A program made the translations under genes and the position numbers. From Diadema setosum (Eukaryota > Echinodermata > Echinoidea > Diadematoida > Diadematidae): DNA of 64,000 nucleotides. Numbering within the stretch: position 1 is the stretch's first letter; the number at the start of each line of letters is the position of its first letter. The notes below the pieces were generated by a model. That model was not told the DNA's origin and searched no databases. It saw only the letters and a program-made list of their open reading frames with translations. The stretch covers positions 20,153,047-20,217,046 of the forward strand of contig CM067072.1 in NCBI GenBank assembly GCA_033980235.1, read 5' to 3'. Below, piece after piece: positions 10,541 to 22,619 of the stretch.

Positions 10541-11388
10541 ATACATCACAAAATCCTTTTCAAAGAAGAGAAAATATTAGGTGCATTTTGATGAGCCTAT
10601 CTAATTGCTATCTAATTGTTTTCATTATATCTTCCTTCAGTAAATGTGAAATTACCACTCTTGGTTTTGTGTATGAAGAGTTTAGATAAGTGCACAAACA
10701 TTTGTCAGTGACAATCAATTTTACCTGTGTAATTACTCTGTACTAATTGTTAATTTCAGCCCATTGGGCCATGTATGTCCGTAACAAAACAAAAAAAAAC
10801 ATGTTTTTTTTTTTTTTTTAAGTTTTACAAATTAAGCACTCAGTAAAGAAGAACATACTAATTGAATGCAAAGCAAGCTCATAACCCTCTTCCGAAACAT
10901 TCATAAAGAAACTTCTGCTCTGTAATAATTAAGTAGTCAATTATTGTTAAAAAGTGTACATCTGTAACAGACACATAGTGTGACTGTATGTGAGCTTTAT
11001 AATTTCATAAGGATTGATTTGTTGATTTTATTTTCTGATGTTTATTTGTGATTTAATTGAAAGGTAGCATGGAACATCTCGATAACTACGATTAAGTTGG
11101 AATACTTGTTAATTAAAACTAATAAGCAGTGTTTGTTTGTTTTGTTTTTTGTTGATTGCATTGCACACATATTAAAAAACGACTTTTGATAGTGGGTGTG
11201 CATGGAAATTAAGCCTTTTTGTAATTTTGTAATTCGCAGAAAGATGATAAATGCAGCCTTTAATGCAGCCTTTTCTACATCGCACCTGAGAACTGGATTG
11301 TATTCGGCTATCAATAGTATTGATAGATATAGCCCTGCATGTGGTGTGTGAGTGTGTGAACATAATACATGTAATTATCCATACATGC

Positions 11389-11549
11389 CAGGGCTGTCAA
11401 CACGGGAAACTAGTCGAGAGTGAGACTCCCATAGGCCAATGCTACAAGTTAGAAGTCAAAATGCGTGAGATCAATAGAAATGCATGGAAATGAAATAAGT
11501 TTTAGATCGAGTGAGAAAGGACCTCAATGCATGAGAGTTGGCAGCCCTG
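11389..11549. mobile_element. hAT-like MITE (CAGGGCTG termini)
   Basis: The element is 161 bp with ends CAGGGCTGTCAA and TTGGCAGCCCTG, and internal GTGAGACTCCCATAGGCCAA and AATGCATG. Further copies lie at 12,491-12,631 and 42,106-42,250. The equivalent place in the right foldback arm (about 25,990) lacks it. The CAGGG terminus suggests the hAT superfamily; no transposase is present. Confidence 0.75.
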
Positions 11550-12475
11550 ATGTGCACATGTATGCAAAGTTTGTATGTGCTAGGCTTTGCATTATGCGTA
11601 ACAAGTTTGAATATTTTGCACACTACAGCATACACATGAAGTGGAACATTATCATTAAATGCAATTTACGTGTAATGGTAAAGCAAGAACTGTAACTACC
11701 GGTACACAATCAATGTATTATTTTGCAACAACATTCCCGCATGCATATATTGATCAGAAGAAAGCTATATAAAGTTATAGGGCCAGTACCAGGTATCGCA
11801 CAAACATTTGATGAAGTCCAAATGTCAAATTGACAAACACAAGTAAGTCAAATGCTCACAACTCATAAAAGGATATACAGTAGTTCTGGACACTCAATCG
11901 AAATGTTTATTCACAGCTCCTAATCATTGCATGATCACCATCCAGTGCACCACTGGCCTCATCCTGTGAAGTAAACAGTTTACAAGAGAATATGGGATAG
12001 ACTTACAGTTGTACAAACTACGTACTATGAAATCCGTTTAACAATATTTGTGAGTCAGGACACCGCTCTTTTGTCACAGTCGTCATCTTATGGCGAGTCC
12101 TCTTCTTCAAATGGCCATGTTCACGATGAGCAACATATACATGCTGGTTTCAGAGGATTTATATTGTGGGGATGGAAAGTGTGGAACGATGTCTGGCCTA
12201 TGTCCATCAGTGCAGGGGTCAGAAAAGGTCAAGACCTAGCCAACTGCCAAATCCACAGAGGGTTCAGTGAGTGGAATGTGATAATTCAGACACACTAGCA
12301 CAGTGCCTGCACTACATTGTAGCTGTACAGTTCTCATTGCAGTGTGTCTGCAAACCAAGGCCATAGACAATGTTTTGGTGGGACAAAGCCACTTGTATGA
12401 AATATATTAAACTAACAATCCTACCTCATCCCTGCTCGTGGATATACAGTTCTGTATCATACACTTGAACATTAA

Positions 12476-12977
12476 AGGGGATGGCTAGTACAGGGCTGCC
12501 ATAATTGGAAACTAGTTGAGAGTGAGACTCCAATAGGCCAATGCTATAAGTTAGGAGTCAAAATGAGTGATATCAATAGAAATGCATGCAAATGAAATAA
12601 AGTTTTAGAGTGAGAAAGGACCAAAATGAGTGCTAGCAACTGTTCAGTGGGAATGCTGGGGGATGATTGTTCCAATCCTTGTGGGATAGAGTACTTTATA
12701 TACCGGTATCTATTGTTGTGTGAAAATTATTTGCTTGAGAATTAATGGTCTCGTATTTAATTATTATTCAAGTAATGTGCAGTTCAATGTTTCCAGGTTA
12801 GCATGCCTGACAGTGATGGGGCATATACTGCACATTACTTGAATATGAGATCATTCTGAGGCAAATAATTTTCATTCAACATATACTCATAAAAGAATCC
12901 CACAAGGATTGCAACAATCACCCCTCAGCATTCCCACTGATTCCCACTGATCAGTTTGGTAATACAGGCTATCCCCT
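12476..12977. mobile_element. Hairpin MITE with nested insertion
   Basis: The termini AGGGGATGGCTA and TATCCCCT enclose a long imperfect palindrome. CAGTGGGAATGCTG and CAGCATTCCCACTG face each other, as do the internal TTCAAGTAATGTGC arms. A hAT-like MITE is nested at 12,491-12,631. The copy in the right arm is only 130 bp. Confidence 0.7.
12491..12631. mobile_element. hAT-like MITE, right end truncated
   Basis: It starts CAGGGCTGCCA and has the same interior as the 11,389 copy, but ends before the expected GGCAGCCCTG. GCTAGTA before it and GCTAGCA after it resemble a 7-bp target duplication. The right-arm homologue reads straight through this site. Confidence 0.7.
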
Positions 12978-13073
12978 GTAAGTATGCATTTCAGTTAATT
13001 GAAACAGGTTTGTTTAGTATTTGTTTGTTCATGTGTTTGCTTGTTTTGGTGATCATGGCGATCATGGAAATTT

Positions 13074-14183
13074 GACAGAATTCCACAGTAACATACCCAG
13101 TTTCATGTTGATTGTGAAGTTAAGGCAATTTAGATGATTTTGATAATTTACATGTGAATGCTGGGTTAGTGTTGTGTTGGGTTGTGTGTGTGTGTGTTTT
13201 GCGTTTGTGTTAAGAATTATTTAAACGAAAAGTGCAAAGATGATGGGATGTACCCATGATTTTTTTTTCTTTTTTTATGTCTAGAGCGTCTGGTATTATT
13301 TTATAGAAAGCTGTTTTTTTTTAAGTCACCTTGATATGAGGTCCTCATCCTTTTCATCCAATTTAGCTATACTGCCATGTAATTGATTAATTGTAAGCCC
13401 TAGGGATCTCACTAATCTGGCTGTGGTGACAGAACAATAATGTTTGTATAGGCCTATGCCAGAATGAATGTATTTGCAAAAGTTAAGGGTCCCTTTAAGA
13501 CACCCAAACTTGGTGGCACACAGAGTGTATGGTGCACACAGTAAAGTGCAGATACAGTGGGCCAATGTTACTTTACTCTCCCCTGACCATGAGTCTGGTG
13601 AATGTTTTGGCCAAGTCTTATCAAGGTGACATTCTTTTTGACCCCTGAACTGTACAGGGGCAAAAGTTAAATACTTTCCCCACAATACAGCATACACTGG
13701 ACACTCTGACTGATTGTGAACATACAACTTCCTGCATTGAGAAAGTATACTGTCCAGGGCCCTTTTCATGAAACTTGTTATGAGTGCCAAATTGCAATTA
13801 TAGCTGTTGTAATGAAATCCTTACATGATTGGATTAGCGCAGAACAAATTTGTCACAGAAATGTGGTAGTTAATGTCACGGATAACAAGTTTTGACTTAG
13901 GACCCCTGATTAAGAATATTGTTAACAGGTTCCATAATTTAGTTGCTAAAATTTTTTCAGTTACCCCTTTTTCCTTTAATAGCAGAGTTCTAAACTGTTT
14001 TGGCATTGTGATATTGTCATGCCCTAAAATTGAAATCAATATTTTCTTGATTTACCCTTGACTTCAACAAACCTCAATTATAAGGCTTTACATTGTTTCA
14101 TTAGGTGATCATATTCGTGTCAGGTGGTCGCGTTACCTACTTTTCATGAATAACATGGCCTAATATACAAAGGGTTGGGTAAG
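13074..14183. other. Foldback loop, left part, unassigned
   Basis: This stretch has a (TG)n tract near 13,179-13,197 and T tracts near 13,260 and 13,312. Open frames reach 154 codons on the minus strand (13,326-13,790), with no recognised motif and no convincing splice sites. I do not call a gene. Confidence 0.4.
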
Positions 14184-14479
14184 CAGAGACTCCATACCCT
14201 CCCGTTTTCGACTGGAGATCTCCCGCTGAAAGCCCATTTTCGCAAAATCTCCCGTTCTCCCGATTGAGATTTGATTTCTCCCGCCCTGGCTCTGTGTCTC
14301 CCAGTGGAAAGGATTTCTTACTTATTGCTATCGTATGTTGAAAAAATAAGCCTTAGATAGCACCAGAGAACATCTAAAACCCTACGAACTTCGCACACAT
14401 CAACTTGGAGTCTCCCGTTTGCTAGGGGTTTCGGGCGGGAGAATCTCCAGATCAGAAGGTGCTTGGGGTTGGAGTCTCT
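14184..14479. mobile_element. MITE with CAGAGACTCC termini and GGGTAAG target duplication
   Basis: The ends are CAGAGACTCCATACCC and GGGGTTGGAGTCTCT. Identical GGGTAAG heptamers flank it at 14,177-14,183 and 14,480-14,486. The interior repeats TCTCCCG. The flanking repeat and terminus are compatible with a hAT-type element. Confidence 0.75.
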
Positions 14480-14559
14480 GGGTAAGGTCAGGTCATCGAA
14501 TGCAAAGTATGCTGCTTCCGGCCACCCAAGAAAGGGTATGTGATTGCAGTCTGATTAGT

Positions 14560-15099
14560 AAAACTTTTTTTTTTTTCAATGTTTTTATTGAAGAAAAACA
14601 CATGATATACAAACAAGAACAAAACACTACATTGATTATGATATGATACAAAATATCAAACAAGGCCTGACATTAAAGACCTAATGAAATGGTTTGGACA
14701 TTTTTTTCTTAATGATGTAATGATATTAAATGTTAAATTCTAAGTAATTCTATGGTCGTGCGAGTTTTTTTACTGTTCTGAATTTTGTTCTACATTTGTT
14801 AACATAATGGATACAATTTCCTCGGTTTTGGAAAACTTGCTATACTTTGGCACTCTCACTTCTAAATTGTGATGACGTCTAAGAACGGAGTCATCGATAT
14901 TGATTGTCTGGTTGATAGCCAGCGAGCTAGCAAGGCTATGCTAGTGCAGCACAGCGACAGCCGGCCGGCGGCTAGCGCTGGCAGGGGAGCGAGCTAGCGA
15001 GCGCATAGCAGGCGCTGCACTATTGTCATTGGCTAAGCCTTTAGACAAAAGAATATTTAATGAATTGTATCAGATTTAATACTGCCAATAATACAGATT
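14560..15099. other. Unassigned foldback-loop sequence
   Basis: Poly-T (14,563-14,575) followed by TCAATGTTTTTATTGAAGAA resembles the edge of a retroposed fragment. The region 14,930-15,015 is locally GC-rich with short GCTAGC/GCCGGC palindromes. No coding signal is recognised. Confidence 0.35.
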
Positions 15100-15197
15100 A
15101 CAACTGTGGTACGCTTGGATATCCATAATTTTCGGCAAACTCGTGAAATAGGCCCCACCACTGCGTGTCTGTACTAATACTACGGCGACTCACCTGT
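15100..15197. repeat. Left half of a repeat split by the TTAA element
   Basis: CCACTGCGTGTCTGTACTAA, TACGGCGACTCACCTG and neighbouring bases match 22,638-22,685. The matching continuation (TTGTGAATTCAGCCCCACC) resumes at 22,384. This half-repeat was therefore interrupted by the nested 7.2-kb element. Confidence 0.7.
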
Positions 15198-15217
15198 TTA
15201 ACCCGTTTAGGACGTGT

Positions 15218-15276
15218 CCCGAGTATACTCGGGCTGACGTTTTCCAGGCTGTGGACTGGTCCCGAGTATACTCGGG
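15218..15276. repeat. Two perfect 16-bp palindromes near the element's left end
   Basis: CCCGAGTATACTCGGG occurs at 15,218-15,233 and again at 15,261-15,276, each followed by CTGA. They lie 16 and 59 bp inside the left terminus. They could be subterminal protein-binding sites of the element; that role is inference. Confidence 0.7.
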
Positions 15277-15939
15277 CTGAGAGAGTGAAATGAACACGCA
15301 TTTTTAAACTTAGAATTTCACCAACAATACGATGCCTATGTTGAAAATGATTTATATTTTGTGGGACTACATACATCAAAGTTGCCATCTGTAAACATTT
15401 TGTGATGATTGGTCATATCTTATGTCTATAAACAAGCAAAATATTGACAAACATGAGTGCAATTTTCACGACATTCAGACCTTCGCAACGGTCGGGAAAC
15501 TGACCAATGACGAGCGACCAGCCGCACGCTCTGGCGATCTCATTTGCATCGGTATGCAAATTGTCACACTCAAGTGAAAAGCGTGCGTGCGGCGGTCAAG
15601 ACCGTTGCGTGCACGCACCTACCTTATTAGCACACTTTTACATGATAAAGTATTGTAGCATACTACTTTGTGTCATATCAGGAATGCAATGTCGTACTTA
15701 TGGATCTTCTATGAAAGCCATCTCGGCATGACAACCTGCTTACCATTATTGACATGAAATGTTGGCCTTCTTCTTCCGCTGCCGAGTCCTGGGATTTGCC
15801 AAAACTCGGCGAATTGAATAAATTCAAAAGTAAATCTTTTGCGTGTCCCTGCATGCATATGATGTGTGTGAATGTTTCTGTGTGTGTTTGTTATCATGAC
15901 AGCGATGTTACTTGTAGTTGTTTGAAGAGTTTTACCGTC

Positions 15940-17720
15940 ATGAATAATATTCTGATAATGTTATAAAATCGTTAAAAAAAACACTTGGCCAAAAACAAAC
16001 CGAGTAGGGGATGTACTGCATACAAACAACGCAGTCGATTGTGCTACTTCATTGAAGTCGTAAATTCATATAAATTGAATAGACCAGTGGGTGGCCAGAG
16101 TATCAGGTTACATTGTACCTCCTTGAATAGACAGGATGTTGATACAAAAACATTCCTAAAGCACTCGTAGACGCCATCTGAAAAGTCGGGGATTATGAGC
16201 ATAATAGAGAAGTTCAAAGGCCGATTACAGACAGTCTCTTTTTTCTGCACCGGTCCATAGAATGCATTATAGTGATGTGCTTCGTATGTATTACGTAACC
16301 ACTTTTACGGACCCCAATGATTTTATGGTTGTTGGGAAGCGAATGTGCAAGTTCTCATCTGGTTGTAACCAACATAATGTAGATCTATAGAATTTAAACT
16401 TCGACAACGAAATACGCTGCAATAAAGCGAGTAAACAAGACATATGGCATTTTTTTTCTCTCATACGCTTAGCATTCGCCAAAAAATTGTAGATATAATT
16501 ATGATGTTCGGTATTTGATGTTTGCAGCATTTCAAAGAAGTAGTCAAAATAAAATAATATCCCATATTTCGATGATACCGAAGATGGTGATGTCGACTGT
16601 TTAGTCTTTTTTGTTCTAGTTCTGTATGAATTCCTCATAATATGCTAATATTCGGCTATAGTCGCTCTGTCGATTACTTATACATTTAGAAGTCTGAGGT
16701 GTTTTCAGTCCACTTCTTTCGTAAGTTCACGAGTCATTTTTTTTTCGATCATTGAGTTCAATCCATTTATAATCAGTCAAATATGACAACTTATACCGAA
16801 AAAAAAACCCGATTTTTCTTTTTTTTTCTTTGTAGAAAGCGCTCCACATTTGATAACCACATCGCTTCAATTGAACACTTTGTTTAGGAGCAAGGTATTT
16901 CGGGCAATAAAATCATGAAAATAATGTTCTTGTCTTATCTCATGTTTATCGATGTAATCAAATTTTTTTCATGTTGCTATTGAAGTAATTTATGCACTTA
17001 TCGTGCCTGTGTATTTTTTATGTCTACGTATATCTCTGCATTTAGGTATGCCTACATTCATTCATTCCATTAGACTTCGTGAAATCGCATTGAAGCATTT
17101 TCATATTCATAAACGATTGCAGCAAATGCTCGTTTCCTTTATACATTATGCTTATTGAATGAGATTGTTAGTACTTCATTTTTGTTTTTGTCTTTTATCG
17201 GGGGATGACTGGTATACACAATAAAAAAAAATATTGATTTACACTCATGACATAAGAGAAGATCATTTCAGCAAAATTAGCCGTCTGTTATGAGATATCA
17301 AAGAATGCCGGGAGAAATGTCGTTTATTTCAACAAAAATATCGTCTTTTCCTTATTTTCTGAAGTGATGTAATAATTTTAGGCCTTCAAGCCTGTGTGGC
17401 TTGTGCTTGCCATACTTCTATGATCATGTCGGCTTCTTCTGCAGCTGCCGGATGGCCAACCTTTTTTGTTGCTAAATTGAATGAATTTCTCCGTCGAACT
17501 CGGGAATGCTCACCTGCGACCCTGTTTGAAAAGACGCTCTCTCATATTGAGACGAATTTGAATTCTCAATGGACATTCTAATTTGAATTGTGTTAAGGCT
17601 ACGTAATTTGAAGTGATAGGATATAGTGAAAGGAAACTGAGATTGAATGAACATCTTCACAGCGCGATCTTTTTTTAGGCGATTTTGAATTACCTAACTG
17701 TGAAATTAGAAGACAAACGT

Positions 17721-17751
<31 letters not shown>

Positions 17752-18650
17752 AATGACTGCAAAATCTTTGCATAATGTTGAACCATTTTGAACACTCGAA
17801 TATGCCGTTTTGCTCTTCCTTTGTAATACATTTGCCTCGATTAGTGCTGCTTCGATTTATCTCATTGCATCTCATTACTTTCCTTTCCAGCTATCCACTT
17901 CTTCATTCCCATCATCTACAATTAATCGTTTAGATTGAATATCCCCATTGATGGTGGCGATCACCTTTCCAAGATACTTTGCCCGAATCTCATAAGATAT
18001 CACCATAACACATATTATAGGCAAACCTAGCCGTGTGTAATATTTCATTTCGTTTGCAAAAGTGTGTTCAGATTACCGTCCATGGAACTAAATTTAGAAG
18101 ACCAGCCTATTTTGTTTTATCTCTTTATCTCTCAATCTTTCTTCTTATCGCATAGACTCCGATGTTTCGTTTGCACACCGGAAGAGCTCATAAATTGCTG
18201 ATGATTATCATATCACTGTGTGACATTTAATTTCAAGTGATGTGCAGTGAACAATATCTTCCCGCCATTACGGTAGAGTTGTAAGGGAATCATGATTGCA
18301 CATAAAATTTGCAACATACAACCCGACAGTAATCTTACAAATGCGCTCGTTGATCTCCTTTATTCATCTCATGGAAACCTAAGTCATATAATTATGGTCG
18401 AAATCTGGAGGCAGTCATGATGGATAATTTCACAAAGCAAACGTCTCAATACAAAAATGCATGGAGTTCGCAGGTTTAGTCACCATTAGCTGTCAAAGAT
18501 TGCAAGAAAGATGCAACGATTTATCTGAATATTGAACATCCCATCAGGCTCTTGTCAACATTATGAAAATTGTTGAAACAAAACCAAGAAACAAACTCAA
18601 ATGGAAGATTGGTTTGAGAAACTCAACTTCGATGTTGCTTGAAGCTTTTT
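15940..18650 (+). repeat. Direct duplication, first copy (~2.7 kb)
   Basis: It is collinear with 18,690-21,600. Shared blocks include GGCCAGAGTATCAGGTTACA, TTGAATAGACAGGATGTTGA, AGTCGGGGATTATGAGCATA, ATTCATAAACGATTGCAGCA and CTCGTTTCCTTTATACATTA. Small indels are common. A (CA)n tract at 17,719-17,746 is missing from the second copy. Confidence 0.8.
17396..17581 (+). other. Short open frame retained in both duplicate copies (copy 1)
   Basis: This open frame is preceded by TAATTTTAG, which could be a splice acceptor. It reads through LQACVACACHTSMIMSASSA and ends LNEFLRRTRECSPATLFEKT LSHIETNLNSQWTF-stop. The second copy (20,239-20,448) keeps the same frame and stop. Two nearby one-base indels compensate each other, although surrounding sequence has many indels. 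A related piece (SSSAAESWDLPKLGELNKF) occurs at about 15,765-15,825. I recognise no family. It may be the last exon of a small element-borne gene or chance. Confidence 0.3.
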
Positions 18651-18689
18651 TTTTTCTCTCTCTCTCTCATACTTATGAATGACAGCGTG

Positions 18690-21600
18690 ATTATGTTATA
18701 AGATCGTTCAAAAAATCTACTCGGCCAACGAACCAAATAGAGGATATACTGTACAATAGTCATCATTTTCATACAATGCAAGAGCCGATATTGCCACTAT
18801 GGGGTCTTACAATTATATTCATCATGGTGAAACACTGCGTAACATGTGCGCGTGTAATAGGCAAGAACACTTTGAATAGACCAGGTGGCCAGAGTATCAG
18901 GTTACATTGTACCTCCTTGAATAGACAGGATGTTGATACAAAAACATTCCTAAGACGCACTCGTAGACGCCATCCGAAAAGTCGGGGATTATGAGCATAA
19001 TAGAGAAGTTCAAAGGCCGATTACAGACAGTCTCTTTATTCTGCACCGGTCCATAGAATGCACTATAGTGATGTGCTTCGTATGCATTACGTAACCGCTT
19101 TTACGGACCCCAATGATTTTATGGTTGTTGAAAATCGAATGTGCAAGTTCTCATGTACTTGTTACGAACATGTATTACAGAATTTAAACTTCGATAATGA
19201 CATACGCTGCAATAAAGCGAGAAACAAGACATACGGCAGAAGTTGTCTTTTTCTCTCTCTCTCTCTCTCATACCCTTAGAATTCACAAATAAAAATTATG
19301 ATGTTCAGTATTTGATGTTTGCAGCATTTCAAAGAGGCAGTCAAAATAAAATTACATCCCATATTACGACGATACCGACAATGGTGATGTTGATTGTTTA
19401 GTCTTTTTTGGTTCTATAGTTTTGTATGAATTCTTCATAATATGCTAATTTTCGGCTATAGTCGCTCTGTCAATTATTTATACGTTTAGAAGTCTGGGTT
19501 TTTCAGTCCATCTCTTTCGGAAGTTCACAAGTCAAATGATTTCGCGATCATTGAGTTATAATGGTTTTAGCAACACACTACCGTTTTGTAGCTCAATCGA
19601 TTTATAATCAGTAGAATATGGTAACTCATGCCTAAAAAAATTAAACTTTTTTAATGTAAATTTGTAGAAAGCACTCCAAATTTGCGAAGTGATGATTCAG
19701 TTTTGCGAGAGACGGAGATGTGATAACCCGTCGCTTCAATTGAACACTCTACTTTGTTTAGGAGCAAGGAATTTCGAGCAATAAAAGCATGAAATGTTCT
19801 TGTCCATCTCATATATTGATGTGATCAAATGTTTTCATGCTGCTATTGAAGTGGTTTATGCACTTATCGTGGCTGCGTATTTTTTATAATAATTGCATTA
19901 TACATCTCTTTTTTTACGTAGACCTACTTGCATTCATTCCTTTAGACTTCGTGAAATCGCATTGAAGCATTTTCATATTCATAAACGATTGCAGCAAATG
20001 CTCGTTTCCTTTATACATTATGCTTATTGAATGAGAATAGTACTTCATTTTCTGTCTTTTACCGGGCGATGACTGGTATACACAATAAAACAAAATAATA
20101 TTGATTTACACTCATGACATAAGAGAAGATCATTTCAGCAAAATTAACCGTCTGTTATCAGAGATCAAAGAATGTCGGGAGAAATGTCGTTTATTTCAAC
20201 AAACATATCAATTTTTCGTTATTTTCTGAAGTGATGTAATGATTTTAGACCTTCAAGCTTGTGTGACATGTGCTCGCCGTTCTCCCATGGTCATGTCGTC
20301 TTCTTCTATCAGCTGGCGGGTGGTCAACCTTTTTGTTTCTAATATGAATGAACTTCTCCGACGAACTCGGAAATGCTCACCTGCGACCCTGTCTGAAAAG
20401 ATACTCTCTCACATTGATGCGAATCTGAATTCTCGATGGGAATTCTAATTTGAATTGTGCTAATGCTACATTTTTTTGAAGTGATAGGACATAGTGAAAG
20501 GCAAACGAGGTTGAATGAACATCTTCATGGCGCTATCTTTTTTTCTTTTTTTTGTTGGCTATTTTGAATTACGTAACTACGAAATTGGAAGGCAAACGTA
20601 CACAAAAAATGACTGCAAAATCTTTTCATAATGTTGTACCCTTTTGCCCTTTTTTGCCGTTTTGACATTTGTCTCAATTAGTGTTCCTTCATTTTATCTC
20701 ATTACATCTCATCACTTTCCTTTCCAGCTATCCCCTTCTTCATTCCCATATACAAACGTGTAGATTGAATATTATCATTGATGGTGATGATCGCTTCTCC
20801 AAGATACTCTGCCCATATATACATACATATGTATTATATAAAACGCAGAAAGATATTACCAAAACACAGGTTGTAGGCAAACCTTATCTTGTATAATTTT
20901 ACATTACGTTTGAAAAATCTTTTCAGATTGTCTACCGTCAATCAAACAAAATTTAGATGACCAGCCTATTTTTCTCTCCTTTTTCTCTTCTCATCGTATA
21001 GACTCCCTGTTTTATCTGAAGAGCTCATACATGTTCTGTCAACTGGCTTAAACAGGACCGGTGTTTTATTCTTAGTTTTTTTTTTTCTATGTAAGAAATA
21101 ACGATACTCATTTAGGTTGGTGATTACTTTTTATAATAATTAAATATATGTCTTGTATCACTGTGTGAAATCGCATTTCACTTGATACATAGTGAATAAT
21201 CATTATCTTCCCGACATTACGTCGAAGTTGTAAAGGAATTGTAAGATCGCACTGAAAAATAGCAGCATCAAACCCCGATAATAAACTCACAAATCCACTC
21301 GGTGATATCTTGTATGCATCCAATGAAAACCTATTATAAGTCGCATGATCGAAATTTGTAGGTAGTCACGATTGTTAACTTCTTTATACATACTTCTTCA
21401 GGGGTTGGCAGGTATCGCGCAAGCGTGGATTATGCATTTTTAATTGTCTCAAAGAAAGTTAGAAAGATGCAAAGATTTGTTTGAATATTGAACATATTCC
21501 AGGCTCTTGTCAATTTTATGGGAATTACTGAAACAGAACCAAGAAATAAACTCAAGTGGACGTTATTCTATTACGAAATTCGACTTTGATAAATCAGTAT
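18690..21600 (+). repeat. Direct duplication, second copy (~2.9 kb)
   Basis: This is the diverged tandem partner of 15,940-18,650, in the same orientation and order. Divergence is clearly greater than between the foldback arms, so the duplication looks older than the inverted arrangement. That dating is inference. Confidence 0.8.
20239..20448 (+). other. Short open frame retained in both duplicate copies (copy 2)
   Basis: This is the counterpart of 17,396-17,581, again after an ATTTTAG acceptor-like site. It reads LQACVTCARRSPMVMSSSSI and ends MNELLRRTRKCSPATLSEKI LSHIDANLNSRWEF-stop. Between the copies the last 33 codons differ at about a dozen nucleotides with no indel. Most changes alter amino acids, so selection is not obvious. 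Confidence 0.3.
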
Positions 21601-22380
21601 CACCAATTCTACTTGTAATATTACATCGTTGATGGTTTGCCTAGTGTTGAAATAAAGCCACGTGCTTCTGTTACAGACACGCGAGCTTTGTATTTGGATA
21701 AAAGTAGCGGGGACAAACAAGGTGTAACAGATTTTCAAATGTTGTATACAATGAATAAACTTCCTTCTGTTTCCAAAATTCATTGACTAGCTAAGGTAAG
21801 GAATTTTGTGAACAACAGGAAGTCAAGAGTGGGTTCGTGTGCCTTTGATATCGCCACAATACGAGATTTACTTGGCGTGTCTTACAGTCGTGTAAATGGA
21901 AATATGCAAGCCTGTACACAATCCTCCGATCGATCGCTTTTCATTGAAAGACTTTGAAGGCTTGTGATCAACGGATTACAGTTTCCATAAAAGATTGCCT
22001 CCATGAATCAGTAAATTCAAGACAATTATGTAGTAGAAATTTGCGACACCCTCGACATAGCCTGGTGCCCAATAATAAAAGACGCTATTCATTTGAGTTG
22101 ACGAGGGAACGTAAATTGACGATCGTACAGTACGTGAAGTTCAAACCGCGCGCGCGAACCCAGATAGCGAAGAGAAGCGACATTATTATTCATGAGCAGT
22201 CGTTATTCATCCAATCAGAAAGCAGATTCCTACACCGCATACACGGCAATTTGATGATTGGGTAAAGCGGGACCGTAAGTCACACCCCCTTAGTAACCCT
22301 CGGTTCGGGCTCGATTTTGGAAAACCTGTCCGTCTGTGGGGGTGTTCGCTCGCCAAAGCAAACCGTCCTAAACGGGTTAA

Positions 22381-22465
22381 ATACTTGTGAATTCAGCCCC
22401 ACCGTGTGGCGTTCATCGGTAGGTAAGCACGGCGGTGGGGCTGCCTTCCATAGTCAATACTCGTG
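22381..22465. repeat. Right half of the split repeat
   Basis: TTGTGAATTCAGCCCCACC, GGCGTTCATCGGTAGGTAAG and CGGCGGTGGGGCT match 22,685-22,760. AGCCCCACCG and CGGTGGGGCT form a hairpin here. Confidence 0.7.
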
Positions 22466-22619
22466 AATGCGGCGAAAATGACTTGCTAATATGTCCCTCG
22501 ACTAATTTTACGGCCAATTTAACCATAGGGCCTAAATACAACCCTACCTAACCCTAAACCCTAGGACCTACCCTTTGCTTTCTATAAACACACGGGTACG
22601 GTGCACGCGCACTGCGGTT

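Larger units (their letters stand above)
9139..13073 (+). repeat. Left arm of the foldback inverted repeat
   Basis: The arm runs from the outer terminus through the 29-bp array to about 13,073 (GATCATGGAAATTT). Beyond that point the two sides no longer match. Segments compared with the right arm, for example 11,550-12,475, differ at only a few positions. It carries two hAT-like MITEs absent from the right arm. It lacks the 2.7 kb found at 26,196-28,930. Confidence 0.8.
15202..22376. mobile_element. Nested TTAA-flanked element, 7.2 kb (piggyBac-like ends)
   Basis: TTAA-CCCGTTTAGGACG at the left (TTAA 15,198-15,201) and CGTCCTAAACGGG-TTAA at the right (22,377-22,380) give a 13-bp perfect terminal inverted repeat. 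The target duplication is TTAA, as in piggyBac-type (and Kolobok-type) elements. Homology between 15,100-15,197 plus 22,381-22,450 and the nearby intact copy at 22,620-22,770 supports insertion. No open frame exceeds about 115 codons and no transposase is recognised. It contains a 2.8-kb direct duplication with short conserved open frames. Confidence 0.65.

Noticed and set aside
9109..10549. Long open frames (152-430 codons) on both strands over the left tandem array
   Set aside because: They are made only of translations of the 29-bp unit, which lacks stops in most frames. Overlap on both strands and lack of any non-repeat domain make them artefacts.
13326..13790. 154-codon minus-strand frame in the foldback loop
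   Set aside because: No domain, no splice sites that join it to anything, and local repeats around it. Length alone is not convincing.
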